Positions 1 through 7,671 of a DNA stretch of 64,000 nucleotides are shown here, in pieces. The stretch's first letter is position 1, and the number at the start of each line of letters is the position of its first letter. Both the position numbers and the translations under genes were made by a program. This DNA is from RYN-230 sp036497945. Lineage in GTDB: Bacteria; Actinomycetota; Actinomycetes; Streptosporangiales; Streptosporangiaceae. The stretch covers positions 1 through 64,000 of the forward strand of contig DASXIN010000179.1 of the NCBI GenBank assembly GCA_036497945.1. Direction: 5' to 3'. The notes below the pieces were generated by a model that made no database searches, was not told the origin of the DNA, and worked only from the letters and a program-made list of their open reading frames with translations.

Positions 1-249
1 CCGGCTGCGACCCGGCGACCCAGGCCGTTCTCCTTGACTCACCCTGACCGCGCTCCCGCCCAGCCAGGCCGGACAAACACGCTTGCGCCCCCTACGACAG
101 GCATCGAACGGCCGACCCCGCCAGCCGCCCACCACGCAAGCGAGCCAGCCACACAAACACCTTGAATGCGGCAGATGAGGACGACTCTGTCGCCTGCCTC
201 AACGGGTCATGAGAGTAAGGCAGTCCGGTATTGCGGGCCGGGCGCCGTG
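1..249. other. left edge, no supported gene
   Basis: No convincing gene. A reading frame entering from the left edge on the plus strand stops at about 45-47 and could be the last residues of an upstream gene, but 14 codons are too few to identify it. The rest is C-rich sequence with no ORF showing a recognisable protein. Confidence 0.4.
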
Positions 250-657
250 TTATGGCCGACGTGGTCCCGGCATGACCTCATCACCTTCATCGAGGCCCGC
301 CGCTGCGAGCGCGAGTTCCAGGCTTTCGTATCGCGCGTAACGGGCGATGCATCCTCCCGCGACGCAGAAATGGGAGGCCACCTGCGCCTGACCACGATCG
401 GCGCCGGTCGCGGGATCGATCCAGCGGGCGGCCTGCTCCACGACCACGCTGCCATCAGCGCCACAGAACCAGCGCAGCGACCTGGCGGAGAACCCGGCCC
501 GCCCCATCCAAGCCGCCATGACCTGGCGCCCGCGCATGGACCCGCGAGGTCCGGCGATTTCCACCTCATCCGCGGACAGTTGCGCGGCCCGCCGGGCGTC
601 ACCGCGATTTACCGCGTACAGCCACTCTTCGACCACAGCAAGCGACCCGAAGCTCAT
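250..657 (-). CDS. SnoaL/NTF2-like domain protein
   Basis: A 135-residue protein that looks like a stand-alone SnoaL/NTF2-fold domain: an N-terminal helix (VEEWLYAVNRGD), then a polar segment, and a beta-rich half with aromatic and charged residues (WFCGADGSVVVEQ, ARWIDPATG). Proteins of this fold are small cone-shaped dimers serving as isomerases, cyclases or ligand binders, and the substrate cannot be read from sequence. The length is typical of the family. No operon partner is seen; the next gene downstream on this strand is absent. Assignment to the fold is by pattern and the specific role is unknown. Confidence 0.6.
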   Translation of the reverse strand: MSFGSLAVVEEWLYAVNRGDARRAAQLSADEVEIAGPRGSMRGRQVMAAWMGRAGFSARSLRWFCGADGSVVVEQAARWIDPATGADRGQAQVASHFCVAGGCIARYARYESLELALAAAGLDEGDEVMPGPRRP

Positions 658-973
658 CGCACAACCCTACTGCCGCTGGGAGCCACCGCCGGGCATGTCC
701 AGGTACCGGGAACATCCCGCGCACAGCGCGGCATGAGAACGCTCGAAAGCCGCTGTAACCGCTGATGCGCGCAGAGTAATCCAAGGTCGGCCCGGCGGGG
801 TAATCAGCACAAAGAAAGAATTTCTGGCAGGTACTCAATCGCCCGCGCTCCCATGGACTGCGCGCAGGATATCGCCTGTTCGGAGGAACCTTGCCGGTAC
901 AAGAAATGAAACATCTGGTGTAGGGTCGGTCCCGCCACGCTACAGCAGCTGGCTACAAGACACCGGGGGAACC
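658..973. other. intergenic, no gene seen
   Basis: About 316 bases between two divergently transcribed small genes. It should hold both promoters. ORFs here are short and have no recognisable product. A purine-rich ribosome binding site (GGGGGAA) lies just before the ATG at 974. Confidence 0.5.
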
Positions 974-1237
974 ATGCCGACCATAATTGGCCACCACGAT
1001 GTGAAGGACAAGGATCACTGGCTTGCCTCGACGAAGCGAGAAGAGGTCTTCGGGCCGCTCGGGGTTACCAACATCCGCACCTTCGTCGACCCGGAAAACC
1101 CGGCCCAGGTGGCCGTGCTTATGGATGTCGCCGACATGGATGCTCTCATGGCTGCGATGTCGACCGAGCCGATGGCCGAAGCGATGGCGCATGACGGCGT
1201 GCTGCCCGAAACCCTGGTGATCCTCGTCGAGGCGTAG
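974..1237 (+). CDS. small hypothetical protein, possible dimeric alpha/beta-barrel
   Basis: An 87-residue soluble protein starting at ATG 974 behind a clear GGGGGA ribosome binding site. The pattern (short strand with HHDV, helix with a DHW motif, strand NIRTFVDPENP, strand VAVLMDVAD, helix, final strand LVILVEA) resembles the ferredoxin-like dimeric alpha/beta-barrel superfamily, which includes monooxygenase-like and stress-barrel proteins. No catalytic motif is evident and I do not recognise a precise family. It stands alone, followed by about 200 bases without a gene. Confidence 0.55.
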   Translation: MPTIIGHHDVKDKDHWLASTKREEVFGPLGVTNIRTFVDPENPAQVAVLMDVADMDALMAAMSTEPMAEAMAHDGVLPETLVILVEA

Positions 1238-1431
1238 TTCCTCTCTCAGCGTAGAAGCGAATAGTTCGCCGACTTCGGAGCAGCCGCAGGGCATGGATTC
1301 CGCGCCGCTCAGGCTGCGAGTTAGTGACCGCCGAGACGGCCACGGCCAACGGGGGCTTTCAGGGATCTTCCTGACTGGCGGCCTCCTTCGGGACAGCGCG
1401 GTACAGGCATTCTGGATGAGAGAGCGCCAGC

Positions 1432-1724
1432 ATCACGACTTATGTGTCTTTGATCAACTGGACCGAACAGAGCGTAAAGAATTTCCGTGACACTACTCAG
1501 CGAGCTGAGGACTTTTCCAAGCTCGTCGAAAGCTCCTGTGGCCAGGTCCGGGAACTGGCGTGGACCGTCGGACAGTATGACCTCGTCTGCATTGCAGAAT
1601 TCCCGGACGACGAGACGGGGCCGCCGCCCTGCTTCAGGTCGGCGCAACAGGCAATATCCGCTCCAAGACGATGCGGGCCTTCAGCGCCGGCGAGATGGCC
1701 GGCATTATCAATCGGACCGCCTGA
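1432..1724 (+). pseudogene. GYD domain protein, frameshifted
   Basis: The first part reads TTYVSLINWTEQSVKNFRDT and continues to IAEFPDDET, matching the start of GYD-domain proteins. The reading frame then changes near 1618-1623 and continues in another frame as ALLQVGATGNIRSKTM to a TGA at 1722-1724, which is the expected GYD C-terminus. Restoring one frame needs one extra base (or removal of two) near 1620. The natural first codon position holds ATC (1432) rather than ATG; GTG 1444 is an alternative but cuts off the first beta-strand. Either a genuine pseudogene or an assembly error. Intact GYD proteins are small dimeric barrels of unknown function. Confidence 0.75.
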
Positions 1725-2049
1725 ACCGTGTCCCATGACGGCACCTGACCGTGCCGCGACGTTCGTTTCCAGCTAGCTGCGTTTCTGCGCTTGGCCATTG
1801 CAGGGAGACGCGCTCATCTCGGCAGAGTCGGGCGTCGACAAGCCCGCCTGGAGTGTAGATCGTCCGGATCGGTGCAGCGCCTGGACTCCGCCGTCCAATG
1901 ACGGTCAGGACTCAGCTCGGGGATCAGCCGGGGTATGGATGAGCCGGTCTCAGGGTGTCTGGATCTGCTACAGCCGGGCGTGGCTAGGTGCCGTTAGCGT
2001 GGCCGGATGCGGCCACAGGTGCTGGTCACTGATGGATGGGGGAGGGCCA
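1725..2049. other. intergenic, no gene seen
   Basis: About 325 bases. An open frame runs in from 1798 into the next gene, but its first 80 residues are compositionally odd (many Trp, Cys, Ser) and no ribosome binding site precedes 1798, so I treat it as non-coding leader and promoter of the gene starting at 2050. Confidence 0.4.
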
Positions 2050-2307
2050 GTGCTCGACGATCTGGAGTACGACGACGCTGATTCGCCTGCCATCGGCCTG
2101 GTGCCCGCTGGCGTTTCGTGGGAAGACGTGCTGGACCACATAAAGATCGCGCACAGCGCGCTCCTGGTGGTTCTGGGAGACGGCGCCGGGTACGCCGGGG
2201 TCTACTGGACCGGTACGGAAGCCGTAACTGTCGCGGATCTCGGATCAGATCACGAGCAGGCGGTCGAAGACTTCCGGGAGTACCTGCAGGAGCGCGGGGA
2301 GACCTAG
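2050..2307 (+). CDS. small acidic hypothetical protein
   Basis: An 85-residue acidic protein not recognised as a family. I chose GTG 2050 because a strong purine box (GGGGGAGGG, about 2038-2046) precedes it; ATG 2032 is also in frame but would place that box inside the gene. The sequence has an acidic N-terminus (LDDLEYDDAD), a central VSWEDVLDHIKIAHSALL segment followed by a Gly-rich strand-like region, and a C-terminal acidic helix ending EYLQERGET. No signal peptide or membrane segment is seen. Confidence 0.5.
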   Translation: MLDDLEYDDADSPAIGLVPAGVSWEDVLDHIKIAHSALLVVLGDGAGYAGVYWTGTEAVTVADLGSDHEQAVEDFREYLQERGET

Positions 2308-2316
2308 GCGCGGTCC

Positions 2317-2478
2317 GCCGCGGGCAGTTGGGGTCAGCGCGTTCCGGGTCGAGGTGATGAAACGCTCGTCGCCGAGCTGTTCCCGGATGGCCAGCGCCTG
2401 GCTGAAACAGTCGCGGGCCTGGGCGGTCTGGCCCTGCTCGGTGTAACAACGACCCCGGTGATGCAGCAGGAAATGCAC
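2317..2478 (-). pseudogene. C-terminal TPR remnant of a regulator-like protein
   Basis: On the minus strand a stretch of about 54 codons reads as a classic tetratricopeptide pair end: GRCYTEQGQTAQARDCFSQA followed by LAIREQLGDERFITSTRNAL. That ending is typical of the last TPR of SARP/NB-ARC-type or LuxR-type regulators. There is no matching upstream domain: the frame upstream runs antisense into the monooxygenase at 2584. I read it as a decayed 3' end of a larger gene removed by rearrangement. Confidence 0.55.
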
Positions 2479-2583
2479 CTGCGTAGTACTCCCCGCCAGT
2501 CGCTGTCCTCCCAGTCTCGGCTGGATAACCCCGCCGGTCCAGCCACCTGGACCGGTGTACAGCCCGGGCCGGAGTGACCGATC

Positions 2584-4161
2584 ATGCATGTCGTGGCAGT
2601 CACGGACCGGGCGCGCACGGCCGAGACACCGGTACTGGTGGCCGGCGGCGGCCCGGCCGGCCTGGCCGCCGCCGCGGAACTGGCCCTGCACGGGGTGGCC
2701 TGCGTGGTGATCGAGCCCCGACTGGTCGTCTCGCATCGCCGGCCGCGGGCCAAGACCACCAGTATCCGGACCATGGAGCACCTGCGCCGCTGGGGTATCG
2801 CGGACGCGCTGCGGGCCGCCGCGCCGTTGCCGGTGGCCTGGTCGCAGCGAGTCACCTTCTGCGAATCCCTGTCCGGGGCTCGGATCACCGACTTCGACGG
2901 GGCGTTCGGGCTGACCACCGAGCGGGACGAGCGGTTCGCCGAGGCGGGCCAGCAGGTTCCGCAGCCGGTCGTGGAGGAGGTGCTCCGCCACCACGTCTCC
3001 GGCCGGCCCGGCGTGGACCTGCGCCTCGGCCACACGGTGACCGGCCTGGACCAGCGCCGCGACATGGTCGTCGTCACCGTGCGGGACCACGCCGGGTCGC
3101 CCTACCAGGTCAGCGCCCGCTACGTGCTCGGCTGCGATGGTGCGGCCGGGGTGGTCCGGGACCAGATCGGCGCCCGGTACACCGGCTACTCCGATCCCCG
3201 GCCCAACTTCAACGTGGTGTTCCGCGCGCCCACGCTGGACACCCACCTCGGCCCGGCCGTGCAGTACTGGGTGCTGGGCGCGCCCGCCCCGGGCCTGGTC
3301 GGCCGGCTGGACCAGTCCGGGACGTGGTGGGCGATCCTGCCCGGGGTCGAGCCGGCGTACGGCACGGCGCACGCCGCGGACCTGATCACCGGTCTGGTCG
3401 GTGCCCCGGTCGAGCACCAGGTGCTGGCCTCCGATCCGTGGCTGGCCCGGATGCTGGTCGCCGACCACTTCGCCGACCGCCGGGTGTTCCTCGTCGGTGA
3501 GAGCGCGCACGTCAACCCGCCGTGGGGCGGTCACGGCTTCAACACGTCGGTGGGCGACGCGGTCAACGTGGCCTGGAAGATCGCCGCGGTGGAACATGGC
3601 TGGGCGCCACCCGGCCTGCTGGCCAGCTACGAGCCAGAACGCCGCGGTGTGATCGAGCAGACCGTGGCCAGCGCGGCGGCCAACATGCGGAATATGGCCC
3701 ACGACCTGCCGCAGGACGCGCAGGCCATCCAGCGGGCCAAACGGTCAGAGTTCCACAGCCTGGGCCTGGTACTGGGTTACTCCTACGCCGGGTCGCCGGT
3801 CATCCAGCCGGCCTGCGGGTCGCCCGGTAGCCACGACGCCTCCGGGGACGTGACGGTCTACACGCCGGACGCCAGCCCGGGCGCGCGCCTGCCGCACCAC
3901 TGGCTACCGGACGGCTCATCCCTGTACGACCAGCTAGGGGCCGGGCTAACCCTCATCGGGCCGGCCGACGGTGCGCCTGGGGTGGCCGCGCTGGCCGGCC
4001 AGGCGCGGCGGCGGGGAATACCGCTGGCCGTGGTCCAGGCGCCGCCGTCCTATCCGTGGGGCCAGGAATACCTGCTGGTCCGCCCGGACCAGCACATCGC
4101 CTGGCGGGCTGGGGACGCCGCCGAGATCGACCTGGACGTGGTCACCGGCGCGGCAGACTGA
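2584..4161 (+). CDS. FAD-dependent aromatic-ring monooxygenase (PheA/TfdB type)
   Basis: A 525-residue flavoprotein of the class A hydroxylase family, which uses NAD(P)H and O2 to hydroxylate aromatic or polyketide substrates in the cytoplasm. The N-terminal dinucleotide fold is clear (GGGPAGLAAAAELALHG, about residues 21-37, ending in an acidic residue after IE). The second FAD motif follows (YVLGCDGAAGVVRDQIG), then the ribityl-binding motif as VFLVGESAHVNPPWGGHGFN near residue 300, where GES replaces the usual GDA. The C-terminal part is the thioredoxin-like domain of phenol-hydroxylase relatives. It begins at ATG 2584. The gene after it is a broken GyrI-like reading frame. The substrate is unknown. 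Confidence 0.88.
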   Translation: MHVVAVTDRARTAETPVLVAGGGPAGLAAAAELALHGVACVVIEPRLVVSHRRPRAKTTSIRTMEHLRRWGIADALRAAAPLPVAWSQRVTFCESLSGARITDFDGAFGLTTERDERFAEAGQQVPQPVVEEVLRHHVSGRPGVDLRLGHTVTGLDQRRDMVVVTVRDHAGSPYQVSARYVLGCDGAAGVVRDQIGARYTGYSDPRPNFNVVFRAPTLDTHLGPAVQYWVLGAPAPGLVGRLDQSGTWWAILPGVEPAYGTAHAADLITGLVGAPVEHQVLASDPWLARMLVADHFADRRVFLVGESAHVNPPWGGHGFNTSVGDAVNVAWKIAAVEHGWAPPGLLASYEPERRGVIEQTVASAAANMRNMAHDLPQDAQAIQRAKRSEFHSLGLVLGYSYAGSPVIQPACGSPGSHDASGDVTVYTPDASPGARLPHHWLPDGSSLYDQLGAGLTLIGPADGAPGVAALAGQARRRGIPLAVVQAPPSYPWGQEYLLVRPDQHIAWRAGDAAEIDLDVVTGAAD

Positions 4162-4163
4162 CG

Positions 4164-4614
4164 GTGCCGCCCACTACGGTGCTGCTCGTGGCAGCTGACC
4201 TGTTTGACTCATCCCCGGCCCGGACCCGGAAGGCCGACGTCCGGGTGATGCTGGAGGAGACCCGCGACGAACTGCCGGCCATCCAGCGACTCTGGCCCCG
4301 GTTCGAGGAACGGGTCGGACTGCGTGGGCGCAAGATGTACGCCATGGTCGATATCCAGGCCGGTACCTATGCCGCGTGCACTCCGGTCCGGGACGGCGAT
4401 GATCCGGGCCGGCTCGGCCTGCAGACCGGCACCCTGCCTGGCGGCTGGTACCTGCGGGCCCTGATCACGGGCGACCCACCGGCCCCTGTACGCCCGCATC
4501 GGCCCAGCCATGCAGGCGCTGGCCGCGGTGGCCGCCCCGGCCGACCGCGGCCGCCCGCTCGTCGAGTACTACCGGCGGCACGACCAGATCGAGCTGTGGG
4601 TGCCCGTCGCATGA
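4164..4614 (+). pseudogene. GyrI-like / effector-binding domain protein, frameshifted
   Basis: The frame beginning at GTG 4164 reads as a small-molecule-binding protein (MLEETRDELPAIQRLWPRFE, then GRKMYAMVD, and YLRALITGDPPA). It loses sense near 4483. Shifting by one base within the C run at 4483-4486 restores LYARIGPAMQALAAVAAP and an ending LVEYYRRHDQIELWVPVA followed by TGA at 4612-4614. The composite of about 150 residues matches a GyrI-like/AraC effector-binding domain. It starts 2 nt after the monooxygenase stop, so it was probably co-transcribed. One extra C explains the break; it may be real or a sequencing slip. Confidence 0.75.
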
Positions 4615-4663
4615 CGCCGCGGGAACTGGCCAATGCACACCTCGGCGCGGCATCCTGGGCGCT

Positions 4664-4963
4664 GTGAGCCTGACGCTGTGCGTGCTGCTCTGGGCGCGGC
4701 CCGGGGCCGAAGATGGCCTGATCGCCTACGAGAACAAGGTGCTGGACCTCGTTCCCGTGCACGGCGGCCGGGTCCTGCAGCGAGCCCGCGGCAGCGGGGC
4801 GGACGGGCAGCCACTGGAGATCCAGCTGCTGGAGTTTCCCTCCGCGGCCGCGCTCGACGCCTATATGACGGATGACCGCCGCACCTCGCTGGCCGCCGAA
4901 CGGGACCGGGTCATCGCCCGGACCGACGTGATCCAGGTCCAGCTGATCTCTGGTCCCACTTGA
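4664..4963 (+). CDS. DUF1330-like small protein
   Basis: A 99-residue protein starting at GTG 4664. It has the alpha/beta-barrel pattern of DUF1330: strand LTLCVLLWARPG, helix AEDGLIAYENKVLDLVPVHG, strand GRVLQRARG, strand LEIQLLEFPSAAALDAYM, helix with DRRTSLAAERDRVIART, final strand IQVQLI. Such proteins form small dimers of unknown function. It is convergent with the DinB gene, with only 3 bases between the two stops. Confidence 0.65.
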   Translation: MSLTLCVLLWARPGAEDGLIAYENKVLDLVPVHGGRVLQRARGSGADGQPLEIQLLEFPSAAALDAYMTDDRRTSLAAERDRVIARTDVIQVQLISGPT

Positions 4964-4966
4964 CGC

Positions 4967-5518
4967 TCACTCGCCGGTCTCGCCGTCCAGCGACTCGCGG
5001 ATCAGGTCGGCGTGCCCATTGTGCCGGGCGTACTCCTCGATCATGTGGGTCAGGATCCAGCGCAGCGAGACGCGTCCCTGGCCGTCCCAGGCCGGATGGG
5101 CCTGGCTCAGCGCCTTGTCCTCACCCAGGCCGAGCTGCGCCTCGACCACGGCCCGGGACCGGCCGACCCGCTCGGCCCACAGACCCCGCAGCTCGTCGCC
5201 GGAGTCATTGGCCGCGGTGCGCCACTCCCACTCTGGGTCGGCGTCCCAGTCCACGCTGGCCCACGGCTCGGGGGACGGCATTTCCGCCGCCACCTCGGTG
5301 AACCAGCCATCCTCGACGCAGGCCATGTGCTTGAGCATGCCGCCCAGCGTCATGGTGGTCGGTGGCAGCGCCACCCGCAGCTGCTCGTCACTCAGCCCGC
5401 GGCACTTCCACTCCAGCGTCCCCCGCTGGTAGTCCAGGAAGCCAGTCAGCGTGGCCGCCTCGCCCGCCTCGTGCGGTGGTTCCGGCCGCCCGTGCTGGTC
5501 CGTCTGCATCTCGTCCAT
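4967..5518 (-). CDS. DinB family protein (DUF664, putative thiol transferase)
   Basis: A 183-residue four-helix-bundle protein of the DinB/YfiT superfamily, DUF664 branch. Actinobacterial members act as mycothiol- or bacillithiol-dependent S-transferases with a metal held by three histidines. Here the candidate ligands are His in GGMLKHMACVEDGWF and two in LTHMIEEYARHNGHADLIRE. The N-terminal tail before GFLDYQRGTLEWKC is longer than usual, so a shorter start is possible. It stands alone between two plus-strand genes. The acceptor substrate cannot be inferred. Confidence 0.82.
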   Translation of the reverse strand: MDEMQTDQHGRPEPPHEAGEAATLTGFLDYQRGTLEWKCRGLSDEQLRVALPPTTMTLGGMLKHMACVEDGWFTEVAAEMPSPEPWASVDWDADPEWEWRTAANDSGDELRGLWAERVGRSRAVVEAQLGLGEDKALSQAHPAWDGQGRVSLRWILTHMIEEYARHNGHADLIRESLDGETGE

Positions 5519-5728
5519 GACCGCAACGCTAGCCGCCGCTGCCGTCAGTCCTCGAGCCGGTGGCCAGCCGGCCGCGCACGGACCGCCCGCCAGGTAGTCG
5601 CGCTAGCTGCGGGTGACCGCCTGTCGATTTCCGGCGAGCTTGTTCGTCGAGTGGGTAGGACGGGCAATAATGCGCGTGCGCCGCTGGTGCACGGAGGAAT
5701 CGCAGCTCAGCTGACTAGAGGGGAAGTC

Positions 5729-6511
5729 ATGCCTAATCGCACTGTGTATGCCCAGGGCACGCCGAACTGGGTGGACCTGCAGACTACCGATACCCAGGCC
5801 GCGAAGACGTTCTACGGCCGCCTGTTCGGCTGGGACTACGACGACCAGCCCATGCCGCAAGGCGGGGCTTACTCCATGGCCACACTGCGCGGCGAGCAAG
5901 TAGCCGCGATCGCCTCGCAGTCACCGGAAATGGTCGCCGCGGGTGCCCCGCCGGCGTGGAACACCTACCTCGCCGTGGACTCGGTCGACGACGTGGCGGC
6001 CCAGGTCGAGGCGGCCGGCGGCCAGCTCGCCATGGCGCCGTTCGACGTCATGGACGCCGGCCGGATGGCCTTCGTCATGGACTCGTCGGGCGCTGCGGTG
6101 GCGCTGTGGCAGGCCAACAAGCACATCGGCGCCACGCTGGTCAACGAGCCCGGCACGTTCATCTGGAACGAGCTGATCACCGACGAACCGAAGGCCGCCG
6201 AGTTCTACACCCAGCTGCTCGGTGTCACCACCTCGACCATGGACATGGGCACCGGCGAGTACACCCTGTTCCACGTGGCCGGCGACATGGTCGGCGGCAG
6301 CACCCCGCCGCCGATGCCGGGCGTGCCCAACCACTGGCACGTGTACTTCGCGGTGGACGACGCCGACGCCACCGCGGCGAAGATCTCCGAGCTGGGCGGC
6401 TCGATCCTGGTCGAGCCGGTCGACAGCCCGGTGGGCCGGATCGCCGTAGCCCGTGACCCACAGGGCGCCATGTTCAGCGTCATCCAGCCCGCACCGCCCC
6501 AATCTGCCTAA
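5729..6511 (+). CDS. VOC family protein, two glyoxalase-fold domains
   Basis: A 260-residue cytoplasmic protein with two VOC (glyoxalase/bleomycin-resistance) modules in tandem. Module one starts NWVDLQTTDTQAAKTFYGRL with the typical LFGWDYD, and ends at VALWQANKHIG (about residue 130). Module two restarts GTFIWNELITDEPKAAEFYT and ends GAMFSVIQPA. Relatives bind a divalent metal and are annotated as glyoxalase-like or antibiotic-resistance proteins. ATG 5729 was chosen because AGAGGGGAAG precedes it at good spacing, whereas the longer frame from 5012 is antisense to DinB. It is followed 31 bases later by a TfoX-like gene, perhaps co-transcribed. Confidence 0.9.
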   Translation: MPNRTVYAQGTPNWVDLQTTDTQAAKTFYGRLFGWDYDDQPMPQGGAYSMATLRGEQVAAIASQSPEMVAAGAPPAWNTYLAVDSVDDVAAQVEAAGGQLAMAPFDVMDAGRMAFVMDSSGAAVALWQANKHIGATLVNEPGTFIWNELITDEPKAAEFYTQLLGVTTSTMDMGTGEYTLFHVAGDMVGGSTPPPMPGVPNHWHVYFAVDDADATAAKISELGGSILVEPVDSPVGRIAVARDPQGAMFSVIQPAPPQSA

Positions 6512-6542
6512 CGCCAGTACCCGCCACTCGGGAGCGACAGCG

Positions 6543-6917
6543 ATGCAGATTCCCAAGCCGAGTGAGGACGACAAGGAGTTCTTCCGGTCGCTCGTCCCGG
6601 CGGAGCCGGACGTCGAGATCAAGCCGATGTTCGGCAACCTGGGGGCGTTCGTGCACGGCAACATGTTCGCCGGGCTGTTCGGTTCCGCGGTGGGAGTCCG
6701 CCTCGACGACGCGGCCAGCCAGGAGCTGGCCGCGATCGAGGGGGCGGGCCCCTTCGGGCCGGAGGAGCGCCCGATGGGCGGTTACCTGAGCCTGCCGCCG
6801 GACTGGCGGGCCGCGCCTGACCTCGCCTCGGCCTGGGTGGAGCGCGCGCTCGCTCACGTCAAGACCATGCCGCCCAAGGTTAAGAAGCCCAAGTCCCCCC
6901 GTACCACAAAGCTGTGA
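6543..6917 (+). CDS. TfoX N-terminal domain protein
   Basis: A 124-residue protein matching the TfoX/Sxy N-terminal domain: KPMFGNLGAFVHGNMFAGLF then VGVRLDD, and MGGYLSLPPDW with a Lys-rich tail (PKVKKPKSPRTTKL). Stand-alone TfoX-N proteins are common in actinobacteria and have no established role; the link to competence holds only for the full gammaproteobacterial protein. The start at ATG 6543 gives the family's usual length. It probably shares a transcript with the VOC gene. Confidence 0.8.
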   Translation: MQIPKPSEDDKEFFRSLVPAEPDVEIKPMFGNLGAFVHGNMFAGLFGSAVGVRLDDAASQELAAIEGAGPFGPEERPMGGYLSLPPDWRAAPDLASAWVERALAHVKTMPPKVKKPKSPRTTKL

Positions 6918-7125
6918 GCGGCGAGGAGTCAGCTCGCCCAGACCGGGCATGAGTCAGCACAGCGGAACCGGCGTGTCGGGGGCTGACGGCCGGGGGTGAG
7001 TGGAAGGTACGCATGGCCGCCCCGGCGCGGTACATCCGGGATCTTGGTTCCCGCGCTGAACGGACCTGCTCTGCGCTACGTGCTCAGAGTAGGTACGTGA
7101 CCTCTGTTGCTGGCGGGAGTGTGTG

Positions 7126-7641
7126 ATGCGTAATCGATGGTGGGCGCCGGCTGGTCTGGCCAGCCTCGCCCTGATAGCCGCCGCGTGCGGCAGTTCAGCG
7201 CCGTCCAGTTCGTCCAGCGCCAGTTCCTCATCTTCCGGGGGCGGCACGTCCTCTTCCAGTTCGGCGCTGAAGACGGCCAAGATCGGCGGGGCCACTGTGC
7301 TCACCAACGGCAAGGGCTTCACGCTGTACTCGTTCGCGCCGGACACGTCCACCAAGTCCAACTGCAACGGGTCCTGCACCCACTTCTGGCCACCGGTCAA
7401 GGGCCCGGCCACGGCCGGCCCGGGCGTGACCGCCAGCAAGCTGACCGTGATCACCCGGTCCGACGGGTCCAAGCAGGCCGCCTACAACGGTCACCCGCTG
7501 TACACCTACGTCGGCGACACCGCGCCCGGGCAGGACAAGGGCAACGGCCTCAACCTGTCCGGCGGGCTGTGGCACGTGATCAGCGTGTCCGGCTCAGCCG
7601 CGGCGGCGACCAGCTCGTCTGGTGGCGGCGGCGGGTACTAG
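7126..7641 (+). CDS. secreted-repeat lipoprotein
   Basis: A 171-residue exported lipoprotein. A type II signal peptide ends in the lipobox LIAAAC, followed by a Ser-rich linker and two copies of the 'secreted repeat' found in COG4315-type lipoproteins (repeat one around GGATVLTNGKGFTLYSFAPD, repeat two around SDGSKQAAYNGHPLYTYVGD), with a conserved Cys pair in CNGSC. Function is unknown; the family is often near redox or copper proteins. GTG 7123 directly precedes ATG 7126 and either could start; GGCGGGAG is the likely ribosome binding site. The next gene carries a nearly identical domain, so this is a tandem duplication. Confidence 0.88.
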   Translation: MRNRWWAPAGLASLALIAAACGSSAPSSSSSASSSSSGGGTSSSSSALKTAKIGGATVLTNGKGFTLYSFAPDTSTKSNCNGSCTHFWPPVKGPATAGPGVTASKLTVITRSDGSKQAAYNGHPLYTYVGDTAPGQDKGNGLNLSGGLWHVISVSGSAAAATSSSGGGGGY

Positions 7642-7671
7642 TCCGTCCCCCTAGCAGAAGGCGGCCGCCTT

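Noticed and set aside
2245..3702. 485-codon minus-strand frame antisense to the monooxygenase
   Set aside because: Shadow of the plus-strand codon bias; only its last 54 codons (2317-2478) look like protein.
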